Part shown: positions 1 through 6,582 of the stretch, piece after piece | Layout: each line of letters starts with the position of its first letter | Position numbering within the stretch: the first letter of the stretch is position 1 | DNA from: JBKHJA01 sp046538375 | GTDB lineage: Bacteria; Acidobacteriota; Aminicenantia; Aminicenantales; Aminicenantaceae | Direction: 5' to 3' | DNA: 10,048 nucleotides | NCBI GenBank assembly: GCA_046538375.1 | Contig: JBKHJA010000096.1 | Location: forward strand, 1 to 10,048 | Position numbers and translations under genes: made by a program | Notes under the pieces: model-generated | The model's database searches: none | What the model saw: the letters and a program-made list of their open reading frames with translations, nothing else | Told to the model about the DNA's origin: nothing

Positions 1-32
1 CCGAAATTATAGCAAAGGAATAGAATTAGTAG

Positions 33-38
33 TATAAT
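33..38 (+). promoter_or_regulatory. possible -10 hexamer upstream of the cupin gene
   Basis: An exact TATAAT lies 43 bases before the cupin start codon. I see no good -35 box at a 16-18 base spacing; the hexamer there reads about TAGCAA. The call therefore rests on the -10 match and location alone. In an AT-rich leader such a match can occur by chance. Confidence 0.25.
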
Positions 39-81
39 CCTAAGGTCAAAAACCAGAATGATTAGACAAGGGAGTCCTTGA

Positions 82-426
82 ATGAACGCCAAAAACCTGG
101 AAAACATCATGAATCTCAAAGAAAAAGCGGCCCAACTCAGGGATTTGGTGGATTATCAGCCAGGATCGGTGGTGAGCAGAGAAATCATCTCCATGAAAAC
201 AGGCACCGTGACATTGTTTGCTTTTGATCAAGGGCAAGGATTGAGCGAACACACCGCTCCCTTTGATGCCCTGGTCTTGGGTGTGGACGGGGAGGCTGAA
301 GTGACCATCGCCGGAAAAACTGTTGAGCTCAAAAAAGGAGAGATTTTGGTCATGCCAGCTCACAAGCCACACGCTGTTAAGGCTTTCAAACAGTTCAAAA
401 TGCTTCTGGTCATGATCCGCACATGA
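82..426 (+). CDS. small single-domain cupin protein
   Basis: This 114-residue protein is predicted to be a cytoplasmic one-domain cupin, a small beta-barrel fold. The barrel core runs from about residue 38 to the C-terminus. Motif 1 is degenerate: GLSEHTAPFDAL (residues 53-64) has one histidine, His57, where the HxH pair is expected, and lacks the usual glutamate. Motif 2 is clearer: GEILVMPAHKPHAV (86-99) has the conserved glycine, proline and His97. A glycine-containing turn (VDGEAEVTIAGK) joins the strands. The start is ATG 82, because AGGGAG (69-74) sits 7 bases upstream; the later in-frame ATG has no such site. The incomplete metal site makes a metal-dependent enzyme less certain, and a binding or regulatory role is possible. 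I recall small cupins with this EHTAPFDAL signature in many anaerobes, without an assigned substrate. It stands alone, with 286 bases before surE, so its partner is unknown. Confidence 0.85.
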   Translation: MNAKNLENIMNLKEKAAQLRDLVDYQPGSVVSREIISMKTGTVTLFAFDQGQGLSEHTAPFDALVLGVDGEAEVTIAGKTVELKKGEILVMPAHKPHAVKAFKQFKMLLVMIRT

Positions 427-712
427 ACAAAGCCGCCTAAGAAAAAATTCCCACCACTGATACACAAGGAATGCTTTTCTGTTGAAAGGAAGTATTTTCA
501 TAACCGTGATGAGTATTAAGTATATGAAAGGGGTGAGGGATGGGGGATGAGGAAGCCCCTATGAGGACTGAGCGGGCATGGTTCCTCTCCGAAGGAGAGG
601 AGAGCGAAGTCCGAATGGGAGCTTGTTTTCCTGCTGAAAAAACAATTTCCAATAATTCTCTGCAAATGATAAAATTCATGATTCAAATATTTTCATTACT
701 AGTGCCATCAAC
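427..712. other. intergenic region between cupin and surE
   Basis: I see no convincing gene in these 286 bases. Short open frames exist on both strands (for example about 540-731 on the plus strand), but they lack family resemblance and cross the palindromic element described separately. The region is A-rich near its left end, G-rich in the middle and AT-rich just before surE. No clear terminator for the cupin gene and no clear sigma-70 promoter for surE can be picked out by eye. Confidence 0.6.
529..612. repeat. G-rich palindromic intergenic element
   Basis: The core is a perfect stem, CCTCTCC (584-590) and GGAGAGG (594-600), closed by a GAA triloop. It is flanked by a second inverted pair, GGACT (565-569) and AGTCC (608-612). 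To the left, AGGGG (529-533) can pair with CCCCT (556-560), across a G-rich run with GGGG, GGG and GGGGG blocks. On the minus strand this reads as CTCTCCTTCGGAGAGG followed by pyrimidine-rich sequence. It resembles the short palindromic intergenic repeats found in many copies in some bacterial genomes. There is no T-run after the stem on the plus strand, so it is not a standard terminator for the cupin gene. Only one copy is visible, so calling it a repeat is inference. Confidence 0.4.
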
Positions 713-1504
713 ATGCCAGAAAAAACCTTGATTCTTCTGACCAATGATGATGGCTATTTTTCAGAAGGAATAAACACCCTTTACGGCCAGATGAAAGATC
801 TTGGCCAGGTTTTCATCGTTGCCCCTGATAGAGAGAGAAGCGCTACTTCTCTTTCCCTAACCCTTCACCGTCCGCTGCGGGCGAAAAAAATGAAAAGTCA
901 TATCTACAGTGTGGACGGAACTCCTGCGGACTGTGTTTATCTGGCCCTGCGAAGACTGCTGCCCCGCCGGCCTTCTCTTCTTCTCTCGGGGCTTAATCAT
1001 GGTCCCAATGTGGGCCAGCAGGACATATCCTATTCAGGAACCGTAGCCGGTGCTATCCAAGGAGCATACCTTCAGATTCCCTCTGCTGCCATCTCAGTTC
1101 TTCCTGACCAAAGAGGGCAGTTCCATTTCGACTTCTCTGCCCGTATTGCCCATTCCTTGGCCAAGGAGCTTCTTTCCAAAAAACTCCCCCCCGGCATCTC
1201 CCTTAACATCAACATTCCTCCTCCTCCGGTCAAAGGAATAAAAACAGCTACTTTGGGTGAAAAGAGATACAACCCAGAGATCATCGAAAAGAAAGATCCA
1301 AGACAAACCTCCTACTTCTGGATAGGAAGCGGCCATCCCCGCTCTGTGGGAGATAAACAAAGCGACGTGGCTCTGATAAAACAAGGATACATCACCGTGA
1401 CTCCCCTGCATACGGATTTGACCGATCACCGGACCATTGATCTTCCTTCCCTGAAGAGCATAATCTCGGGAATTCAAGATGAAACTTCTCAGAAAACTTT
1501 ATGA
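713..1504 (+). CDS. surE: 5'/3'-nucleotidase SurE
   Basis: SurE is a metal-dependent, probably cytoplasmic phosphatase that removes phosphate from nucleoside 5'- and 3'-monophosphates, and in some members from short polyphosphate. The 263 residues match the usual 250-270. The diagnostic N-terminus is present: LLTNDDG with Asp12 and Asp13 as metal ligands, then VAPDRERSATSLSLTL (residues 36-51) with Ser43, and SGLNHGPNVG (92-101) with Asn95, followed by the YSGTVAGA segment. All four family metal ligands are therefore visible. The start is ATG 713: the signature begins within six residues of it, and the upstream frame has no ATG, GTG or TTG before a stop at 653. No Shine-Dalgarno sequence is visible ahead of it, so initiation may be weak or leaderless. 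Its last 26 bases overlap the next gene. It is not next to pcm or rpoS-type genes, its familiar partners in Proteobacteria. Confidence 0.95.
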   Translation: MPEKTLILLTNDDGYFSEGINTLYGQMKDLGQVFIVAPDRERSATSLSLTLHRPLRAKKMKSHIYSVDGTPADCVYLALRRLLPRRPSLLLSGLNHGPNVGQQDISYSGTVAGAIQGAYLQIPSAAISVLPDQRGQFHFDFSARIAHSLAKELLSKKLPPGISLNINIPPPPVKGIKTATLGEKRYNPEIIEKKDPRQTSYFWIGSGHPRSVGDKQSDVALIKQGYITVTPLHTDLTDHRTIDLPSLKSIISGIQDETSQKTL

Positions 1505-2075
1505 TTGGGTTCTTCATTGGGCTGAAACGCCCTATGGGCCTGTGGCTCTTTTTCTCCTGGCGCTGGCAGAGAGTTCTTTCTTCCCCATACCTCCTGATCC
1601 CCTGCTGATCGCTCTCTGTCTGGGTGCTGTGGTCAAATCGTGGCGCTTCGCCTTATACACTTCCGTGGCTTCAGTGGTAGGGGGCATGCTGGGCTATCTT
1701 ATCGGTTATGGTGTTTGGGAAACCGTGGATTCTTTTTTCTTCCGGTATATTCCTGGCTTCACAGAAAGTCTTTTCTTGAATGTGACCGTAAATTATCAAA
1801 GGTACGGATTCTGGTATGTGTTTTCTGCCGGTTTCACTCCCATTCCCTATAAAGTCTTTACCATTGCCTCTGGAGTGTTCAAGCTCAATTTTTTTCTTTT
1901 CCTGGTCGCTTCCACTCTGAGCCGGTCTTTGCGCTTTTTTGCAGTGGCTGCTCTGTTCAGGAAATTCGGCCCCAGCATCAAAACTTTCATCGACAAATAC
2001 TTCAATCTCCTGGCTGTTCTCTTTTTTATCCTTCTCTTCGGCGGTTTCCTGGTCATCAAGTTCATAATCAAGTGA
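1479..2075 (+). CDS. YqaA/DedA-family (VTT domain) inner-membrane protein
   Basis: This 198-residue polytopic membrane protein belongs to the YqaA branch of the SNARE-associated/DedA (VTT) superfamily. Characterised relatives in the superfamily translocate lipids such as undecaprenyl phosphate or phosphatidylethanolamine; the YqaA branch is less well defined. The N-terminus (MKLLRKLYDWVLHWAETPYG) is typical of YqaA proteins. The acidic re-entrant motif ESSFFPIPPDP is at residues 31-41. The second re-entrant motif, FTPIPYK, is at 119-125, followed by SRSLRF (148-153). Hydrophobic segments lie at roughly 21-52, 56-80, 110-145 and 175-197. It starts inside surE (26-base overlap, different frame), with only a weak CGGGAA ahead of the ATG, so translational coupling to surE is likely. 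The next gene converges on it 28 bases after its stop. Confidence 0.9.
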   Translation: MKLLRKLYDWVLHWAETPYGPVALFLLALAESSFFPIPPDPLLIALCLGAVVKSWRFALYTSVASVVGGMLGYLIGYGVWETVDSFFFRYIPGFTESLFLNVTVNYQRYGFWYVFSAGFTPIPYKVFTIASGVFKLNFFLFLVASTLSRSLRFFAVAALFRKFGPSIKTFIDKYFNLLAVLFFILLFGGFLVIKFIIK

Positions 2076-2103
2076 TTGCGGTATTCCAGATTACAGACCG
2101 AAT

Positions 2104-2913
2104 TCAATAAGTTTCTGTCCCGGGAAGCCGATCTTCGGGTATGCCCAAAGCTTCGGCCATCTCCCTCAGTTTTTCCTGGATAATGCGCACATTTTCTGGC
2201 CCCATGCGGAGCAGATGCTTCTGGGCCTTGCTGAGATTCTCCAGTCTAGGATCGGCCATCATGTAGGTGACCACTTTTTTCCGAAGCTGTATATCCTCCT
2301 CCACCACAGGAACACGGAGAAGCTCCACAATGGCTCTGTAAAGGGTCTCCCGGAAATCCTTCTCAGGATATCCTAAATCCCGGTATGCCTCCTGGATAAG
2401 CGGCTTGAACTGGCGGTAGAGCCTCACACATCTCTCTGTGTCAACGGAAAGAAAAACATCAGCCACAGCATCATAGCGGTGATAACTGGCAGGATCTAAA
2501 TAATAACGGCCGTTCTTCTCCACCACTTCAAAATCTCTGGAGAGCGAGAAAAAATCAATCTGAGGCTTGGGACTCAATCCATGGGCAATATTGTCCACAG
2601 CAGCGGTAAAATTACTGATGATATCCTCAGTGGTGAGCCAATCAGCCAGTTTGGAGTGAGAGGAAAGCTCCTGAGCCATCTCCCGGACCAACGGGTCGCT
2701 CTGATCAAGATCCACTTCTGAAAATTCTTTAATCTGCTCCTTTTTTTCCTCGCCGGGCTCTTCTAAGGCCACCTGGGCTGGCTGTTCAGAAATCTCCTGG
2801 ACAGAAGGAGCCTCCTTTCCCTTATGGAAGAAGAGAAAATAAACGGCCACTCCCACCGCAACAACCAGCAGGAAAACGATTCCAGCCACCATGATTCTTT
2901 TGTTTTCTTGCAT
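2104..2913 (-). CDS. membrane-anchored DUF3014-like protein
   Basis: This 269-residue protein has one N-terminal membrane helix (about residues 7-29) after a short basic start. An acidic Glu/Pro-rich linker (about 35-68) follows, then a C-terminal domain that would face the periplasm. That domain resembles DUF3014: LDQSDPLVRE (69-78), FTAAVDNIA (102-110), the YHRYDAV segment (144-150), and a C-terminal LLRMGPENVRIIQEKL stretch. The function of DUF3014 is unknown. I chose ATG 2913 because it directly precedes the membrane helix and AAGGAGG lies 13 bases upstream, a slightly long spacing. A TTG at 2949 would add 12 residues and place that site inside the coding region. The gene converges with the YqaA-type gene and diverges from the PurF-like gene. 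I infer that it is an envelope protein of unknown role; the domain name is by recognition, not search. Confidence 0.75.
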   Translation of the reverse strand: MQENKRIMVAGIVFLLVVAVGVAVYFLFFHKGKEAPSVQEISEQPAQVALEEPGEEKKEQIKEFSEVDLDQSDPLVREMAQELSSHSKLADWLTTEDIISNFTAAVDNIAHGLSPKPQIDFFSLSRDFEVVEKNGRYYLDPASYHRYDAVADVFLSVDTERCVRLYRQFKPLIQEAYRDLGYPEKDFRETLYRAIVELLRVPVVEEDIQLRKKVVTYMMADPRLENLSKAQKHLLRMGPENVRIIQEKLREMAEALGIPEDRLPGTETY

Positions 2914-2972
2914 CCTTTTCTCTATGCCTCCTTGTCTTATTTTAACCAAATTTCAAACCAAATACACAGAAA

Positions 2973-3005
2973 ATATTCATGAATCCAGCATTTTTCCTTG
3001 AATAT
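2973..3005. promoter_or_regulatory. inverted repeat, possible operator
   Basis: ATATTCA (2973-2979) is repeated in inverted orientation as TGAATAT (2999-3005), 19 bases apart. The left arm is part of a perfect 10-base palindrome, ATTCATGAAT (2975-2984). The right arm overlaps the candidate -35 box of the PurF-like gene, a position where a bound repressor would block transcription. AT-rich sequence makes short inverted repeats common, so this is only a candidate. Confidence 0.25.
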
Positions 3006-3026
3006 GGTTCTGAAATTTGTCATATT
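2998..3026 (+). promoter_or_regulatory. candidate sigma-70 promoter for the PurF-like gene
   Basis: TTGAAT (2998-3003) and CATATT (3021-3026) are separated by exactly 17 bases. Each matches four of six consensus positions. Initiation here would give a leader of about 150 bases before ATG 3184. The match is moderate and was found by eye. Confidence 0.3.
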
Positions 3027-3173
3027 TAATTCTAATCACAGATCAACCTCAAGGCAAGATAAGTTCCAGGAAGCATCATCTAATCCGTGAGAGAAATCGC
3101 AATCCTTGATCACGGAAAAGGAGAGGCTTCCTAAGTCCCATCCCCGTTGGCCAAAGTATCTATCCTTTCTTGA

Positions 3174-3178
3174 GGAGG
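3174..3178 (+). promoter_or_regulatory. ribosome binding site that decides the PurF-like start
   Basis: GGAGG sits 5 bases before ATG 3184, inside a purine-rich GAGGAGG. The frame is open upstream to a TTG at 3106, but that codon lacks a comparable site. Translation from ATG 3184 places Gly-Gly-Leu-Phe-Gly right after Met, aligned with the mature N-terminus of class II glutamine amidotransferases. Confidence 0.75.
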
Positions 3179-3183
3179 CTGGA

Positions 3184-4584
3184 ATGGGTGGTTTATTCGG
3201 CGTTGTTTCCAAAAAAGACTGCGTAGACGATCTTTTTTTTGGAACAGATTATCATTCTCATCTGGGAACAAGACGAGGGGGGCTGGCAGTGAAGAACCCA
3301 GATGGATTCACAAGGGTTATTCACAACATCGAAAATGCTCAATTCCGTTCTAAGTTTGAGCTGGATATGGTCAAAATGTATGGAAATAAAGGGATCGGTG
3401 TGATCAGCGACTATGATGACCAACCCCTGCTCATCCGTTCTCATCTAGGAAAATATGCCATCGTTACTGTGGGGGCTGTCCGAAATATCAATAACCTGGC
3501 AAAAAAAGCGTTTAAGAAAAGAAAAATCCATTTCTCAGAAATGGGAGAAGGAGAAATCAATCCTACAGAGATGGTGGCCACTTTGATCAACCAAGGCACA
3601 ACTTTTGAGGATGGCATAGCCAATGCCCAGGAATCTATCCAGGGTTCCTGCTCTTTCCTGCTGCTGACAGAAAAAGGCGTGTATGCGGCCAGAGATAAGC
3701 TGGGAAGAACCCCGCTGGTCATCGGCGAAAAGAGAGGAAGTTTCGCTGCCACCTTAGAAACCTGTGCCTTCCCTAACCTGGGCTTTGAGATCAGGAGGTA
3801 CCTGGGGCCAGGAGAGGTGATGTTCATCACCGAAGAAGGAATGGAACAGACAAAGACTCCGGGAGAAAAAATGCAGATATGCGGATTTTTATGGGTTTAT
3901 TTCGGTTATCCTGCCTCCAGTTATGAAGGCATCAATGTGGAGACTGTAAGAAACAGATGCGGAGCCGCTTTGGCCAGGAAAGACACAGTGAAAATAGACT
4001 TTGTGGCCGGCATCCCTGATTCAGGCACAGGACATGGGTTGGGGTATGCGGGAGAGGCGGGAATCCCCTTCAAAAGACCCTTTGTGAAATACACCCCCAC
4101 CTGGCCTCGAAGCTTCATGCCTCAGGATCAGTCAGTAAGAGATCTGGTGGCCAAGATGAAGCTCATCCCCATAAGGGAGATCATCGAAGGCAAAAGCCTC
4201 CTTTTCTGTGAAGATTCCATCGTCAGAGGCACACAGTTGAAAGATACCATCCAAAGGCTCTATGAGTTTGGAGCTCAACAGGTCCACATGAGGCCTGCCT
4301 GTCCTCCTCTCACCCGTGCCTGCAAATTCCTGAACTTTTCGCGCTCCCGCTCCGAGCTGGATCTTGCGGCCAGGAAGGCCATAAAAGAAATCGAGGGAAA
4401 GAGCGATAAAAATCTGGATGAATATTCCAAGCATGGCTCACAAAAATATGAAAACATGGTGGATACAATCAGAGAAAGATTGAAACTCACTTCTCTGAAA
4501 TACCAACGGCTGGAAGACCTGGTTCAGGCGATTGGCCTTCCCAAAGAAAAAATTTGCACCTACTGCTGGGATGGCAACGAATAA
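3184..4584 (+). CDS. PurF-like amidophosphoribosyltransferase homologue lacking the Cys nucleophile
   Basis: The 466-residue protein has the PurF architecture: an N-terminal class II glutamine amidotransferase domain (about 1-225) and a C-terminal phosphoribosyltransferase domain (about 230-420). True PurF makes phosphoribosylamine from PRPP and glutamine, the first step of purine synthesis. The PRPP loop is intact (EDSIVRGTQ, residues 343-351), as is the GIPDSGTG segment (276-283). Cys233, Cys380, Cys458 and Cys461 (CTYC) match the positions that bind a 4Fe-4S cluster in Bacillus-type PurF. The glutaminase site looks broken: the N-terminus is MGGLFG where MCGIFG is expected, the usual HNG segment reads TVG (95-97), and the SDTE segment reads NPTE (126-129). 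An ammonia-dependent or different reaction is therefore possible. I recall homologues starting MGG in other anaerobes, annotated as amidophosphoribosyltransferase. No purine genes are adjacent. I leave the symbol blank for these reasons. Confidence 0.85.
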   Translation: MGGLFGVVSKKDCVDDLFFGTDYHSHLGTRRGGLAVKNPDGFTRVIHNIENAQFRSKFELDMVKMYGNKGIGVISDYDDQPLLIRSHLGKYAIVTVGAVRNINNLAKKAFKKRKIHFSEMGEGEINPTEMVATLINQGTTFEDGIANAQESIQGSCSFLLLTEKGVYAARDKLGRTPLVIGEKRGSFAATLETCAFPNLGFEIRRYLGPGEVMFITEEGMEQTKTPGEKMQICGFLWVYFGYPASSYEGINVETVRNRCGAALARKDTVKIDFVAGIPDSGTGHGLGYAGEAGIPFKRPFVKYTPTWPRSFMPQDQSVRDLVAKMKLIPIREIIEGKSLLFCEDSIVRGTQLKDTIQRLYEFGAQQVHMRPACPPLTRACKFLNFSRSRSELDLAARKAIKEIEGKSDKNLDEYSKHGSQKYENMVDTIRERLKLTSLKYQRLEDLVQAIGLPKEKICTYCWDGNE

Positions 4585-4591
4585 GAAAAGA

Positions 4592-6316
4592 TTATTTCTG
4601 ATAGAGCACTTTTCCCCCCACAATGGTATACAGAACTTCTGTATTCAATATTTCATCTTCAGGAACGGTCATGATATCTTTGGAGAGAACAGTGATATCA
4701 GCCAGCTTTCCTGGAGTCAATGAGCCTAATATATTTTCCTGAAATGCGGCGTAGGCGCCGTTAAGGGTGTAGGAGCGCAGGGCTTCTTCCCGGCTCAGAC
4801 TTTGATCCCCGAAAAAGACCGTTCCATCCTTCATCTTGCGGGCCACAGTGGCATAAAAACAGGGGATAGGATTCACATCTTCCACTGGAGCATCGGTGCC
4901 GTTGCAGATAACGGCGCCTGACTCCATCAGTTTCTTCCACACATAAGCTCCTTCCCCGGCCCGTTTTTCTCCCAATCTTTTGATCACCCACGGTCCATCA
5001 GAAGTGCAGTGAATCCCCTGCATGGAAGCGATCACTCCCCACTCTCCGAAACGGGGAATATCCTGGGGATGAAGATGCTGGGCATGTTCGATGCGCCAGC
5101 GCAGGTCCTTTTTTTCAGGATGAGCACGGAAGGCCTGCTCGTAGATGTCAAGGACCTCCCGGTTGGCCCTGTCTCCTATGGCATGCGTGCACAGCTGGAA
5201 ATCATTCTCTACGGCTATGCGGGCTGTTTCCTCTATAACCTCAACAGGGGTGGTGTTCAAACCGGTGCTGGAGGGAAGATCTTTGTAAGGCTCCAGCAGC
5301 CAGGCCCCATGGGCACCCAGAGCTCCATCAATAAGCCGTTTGATAGAGCGAACGGTCAGATGGTTCTCCCCCATCCCCACTATTTTGTACTCAGAAAGCT
5401 TTTCCTTTAACCGCTGGTTGCCCTCTCTGATCATGACATACAGGCGAACACCGAGTTTCCCTTCCCGGACAAACTCCTTGAATAAATCGACGGTTTCAAA
5501 TGAAGAACCTGCATCATGAACACTGGTGATACCCTTGGCCAGACACTCCTGGTCGACAAGCTCAATCACCTCTTTTTGTTCTTCTTCCACCTGCTCAGGT
5601 GACCGCTGTTCCAGGTAAGCGTTCAATGCTTCTCGAACCAGCCCCTGGGCTGTTTCCCGGAAAACACCTACAGGATTTCCCTGGACGTCTCTGACAATCT
5701 CCCCTCCTCTGGGATCGGGGGTCTCCTTGGTGATACCCGCCAGCTCCATGGCTTTGGCATTGGCCAAACAGGAATGTCCGCTGGCATGGTTGAGCAAAAC
5801 CGGGTTATCAGCAGAAACCTTGCTCAAATCATGATGAAAAGGCAGCCCATCCACGTTCGGTTCAGGGGGCCTGTCCCATTTTTCCTGATGCCAGCCCCTT
5901 CCCAGAATCCATTCACCCGGCTGAGCCTTCTGAGCAGCTTCTTCCACCAGGGCCACGATGTCATCCCAGTTTTTGGCTGTGGTTAAATCCAGTCCCAACT
6001 TGGCCTCCCCGATACTGGTGAAATGAACATGGGAATCAATAAACCCCGGGATGGCCAGTTTTCCCTGAAGATCTATGACAGTGGTGTTTTGAGTGATATA
6101 AAGCTTGATCTCTTCGTTTCCGCCCACAGTCACGATCACATCTCCTTGTGCAGCCAAGGCCTGGACTTCTGGTTGGTCTTCATCCATGGTAACGATTTTC
6201 CCGTTCATCAACACCAGATCCGCTGCTTTCTCTTCTCTGGCGCAACTGGAAAATAAAGCCACCAGGAAAACTGCTCCCATAATAAAGAAAAGCTTAGGTA
6301 AAAAATGATCAGACAT
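4592..6316 (-). CDS. YtcJ-type amidohydrolase, predicted lipoprotein
   Basis: This 574-residue metal-dependent hydrolase belongs to the amidohydrolase-3 (YtcJ-like) family, which cleaves C-N bonds in amides or cyclic compounds; the substrate is not readable from sequence. Its metal-site residues are visible: HVH at 96-98 (GFIDSHVHF), a candidate carboxylated Lys326 (SIKRLIDGALG), His378 (CTHAIGD), His411 (IEHAQ) and Asp475 (GTDAPVE). The C-terminal strand with SLTPGKLADITVL is typical. The N-terminus carries a hydrophobic signal ending in ALFSSC with Cys25, so I predict a lipid-anchored periplasmic enzyme; the -3 residue, Phe, is slightly atypical. ATG 6316 is chosen because AAGGAGG (complement of 6326-6332) lies 9 bases upstream; the frame stays open to 6379, but that would bury the signal peptide. 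It converges with the PurF-like gene, 7 bases apart. Confidence 0.93.
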   Translation of the reverse strand: MSDHFLPKLFFIMGAVFLVALFSSCAREEKAADLVLMNGKIVTMDEDQPEVQALAAQGDVIVTVGGNEEIKLYITQNTTVIDLQGKLAIPGFIDSHVHFTSIGEAKLGLDLTTAKNWDDIVALVEEAAQKAQPGEWILGRGWHQEKWDRPPEPNVDGLPFHHDLSKVSADNPVLLNHASGHSCLANAKAMELAGITKETPDPRGGEIVRDVQGNPVGVFRETAQGLVREALNAYLEQRSPEQVEEEQKEVIELVDQECLAKGITSVHDAGSSFETVDLFKEFVREGKLGVRLYVMIREGNQRLKEKLSEYKIVGMGENHLTVRSIKRLIDGALGAHGAWLLEPYKDLPSSTGLNTTPVEVIEETARIAVENDFQLCTHAIGDRANREVLDIYEQAFRAHPEKKDLRWRIEHAQHLHPQDIPRFGEWGVIASMQGIHCTSDGPWVIKRLGEKRAGEGAYVWKKLMESGAVICNGTDAPVEDVNPIPCFYATVARKMKDGTVFFGDQSLSREEALRSYTLNGAYAAFQENILGSLTPGKLADITVLSKDIMTVPEDEILNTEVLYTIVGGKVLYQK

Positions 6317-6582
6317 GATGATAAACCTCCTTAAATTTTTATGAAATCTGAAAACATCTGTTTCATGAAAGGTGAACAAGACACTGGAGGAAACATATTA
6401 TGAATTTCAGAGGATGAATTCAAGTCTTCCCGAAACTGGAATGATATTCAACAGCTTTCATTCTATCCCAGGTTTTTTTCTGATATCAAGTTTCCAGACT
6501 GACCCTTTTATAGCTTTCACTTGACCCTGTCAGGTTTGTGAGATAACTTTAAGCTTGGAAATTAAGGTGAAAGGAGTTTGAA
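6317..6582. other. divergent intergenic region between amidohydrolase and NAD(P)HX repair genes
   Basis: This spacer of 266 bases carries the two outward ribosome binding sites and must hold promoters for both genes. A GGAGG at about 6386-6390 precedes an ATG, but that frame closes after five codons. An overlapping 36-codon frame (6414-6524) has no good ribosome binding site or recognisable product. The rest is AT-rich with a candidate promoter near 6521. Confidence 0.5.
6521..6547 (+). promoter_or_regulatory. candidate promoter for the NAD(P)HX repair gene
   Basis: TTGACC (6521-6526) matches five of six -35 positions. GATAAC (6542-6547) follows after 15 bases, a little short and only a partial -10 match. 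Its position, about 35 bases before ATG 6583, is sensible. I regard it as a weak candidate. Confidence 0.3.

Larger units (their letters stand above)
2914..3183. other. divergent intergenic region between the DUF3014-like and PurF-like genes
   Basis: This AT-rich spacer must carry the promoters of both outward-reading genes. It holds the Shine-Dalgarno sequence of the minus gene (AAGGAGG, complement of 2927-2933), an inverted repeat at 2973-3005, a candidate plus-strand promoter at 2998-3026, and the site GGAGG at 3174-3178. No additional gene is apparent. An open frame from TTG 3106 runs into the PurF-like gene, but I read it as leader. Confidence 0.5.

Noticed and set aside
584..600. Perfect stem-loop as a rho-independent terminator of the cupin gene
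   Set aside because: It lies about 160 bases past the cupin stop and is not followed by a T-run on the plus strand.
437..679. 80-codon minus-strand open frame in the same gap
   Set aside because: It also passes through the palindromic element, has no ribosome binding site that I can see and no family resemblance.
427..712. Riboswitch or T-box leader controlling surE
   Set aside because: The nested stems recalled a structured leader, but I could not match conserved core bases of any class I know, and no terminator or masked start follows.
540..731. 63-codon plus-strand open frame between cupin and surE
   Set aside because: It runs through the palindromic element, has no recognisable product, and overlaps the surE start. 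Its composition follows the repeat-like DNA.
3106..3183. Extended N-terminus of the PurF-like protein from TTG 3106
   Set aside because: The 26 extra residues have no family resemblance and the TTG lacks a good ribosome binding site, while GGAGG lies 5 bases before ATG 3184. PurF propeptides exist, but they end directly before a Cys, which is absent here.
4585..4613. Shared bidirectional terminator between the convergent PurF-like and amidohydrolase genes
   Set aside because: GAAAAG and CTTTTC can pair across about 17 bases, but the stem is AT-rich and weak, and its right arm lies within the amidohydrolase coding region.
5009..5410. 133-codon plus-strand open frame inside the amidohydrolase gene
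   Set aside because: It is antisense to a well-conserved coding region with intact motifs, and its translation has no family resemblance.
6414..6524. 36-codon open frame upstream of the NAD(P)HX repair gene
   Set aside because: It has only a weak AGG directly before the ATG, no recognisable sequence, and overlaps the candidate promoter region.
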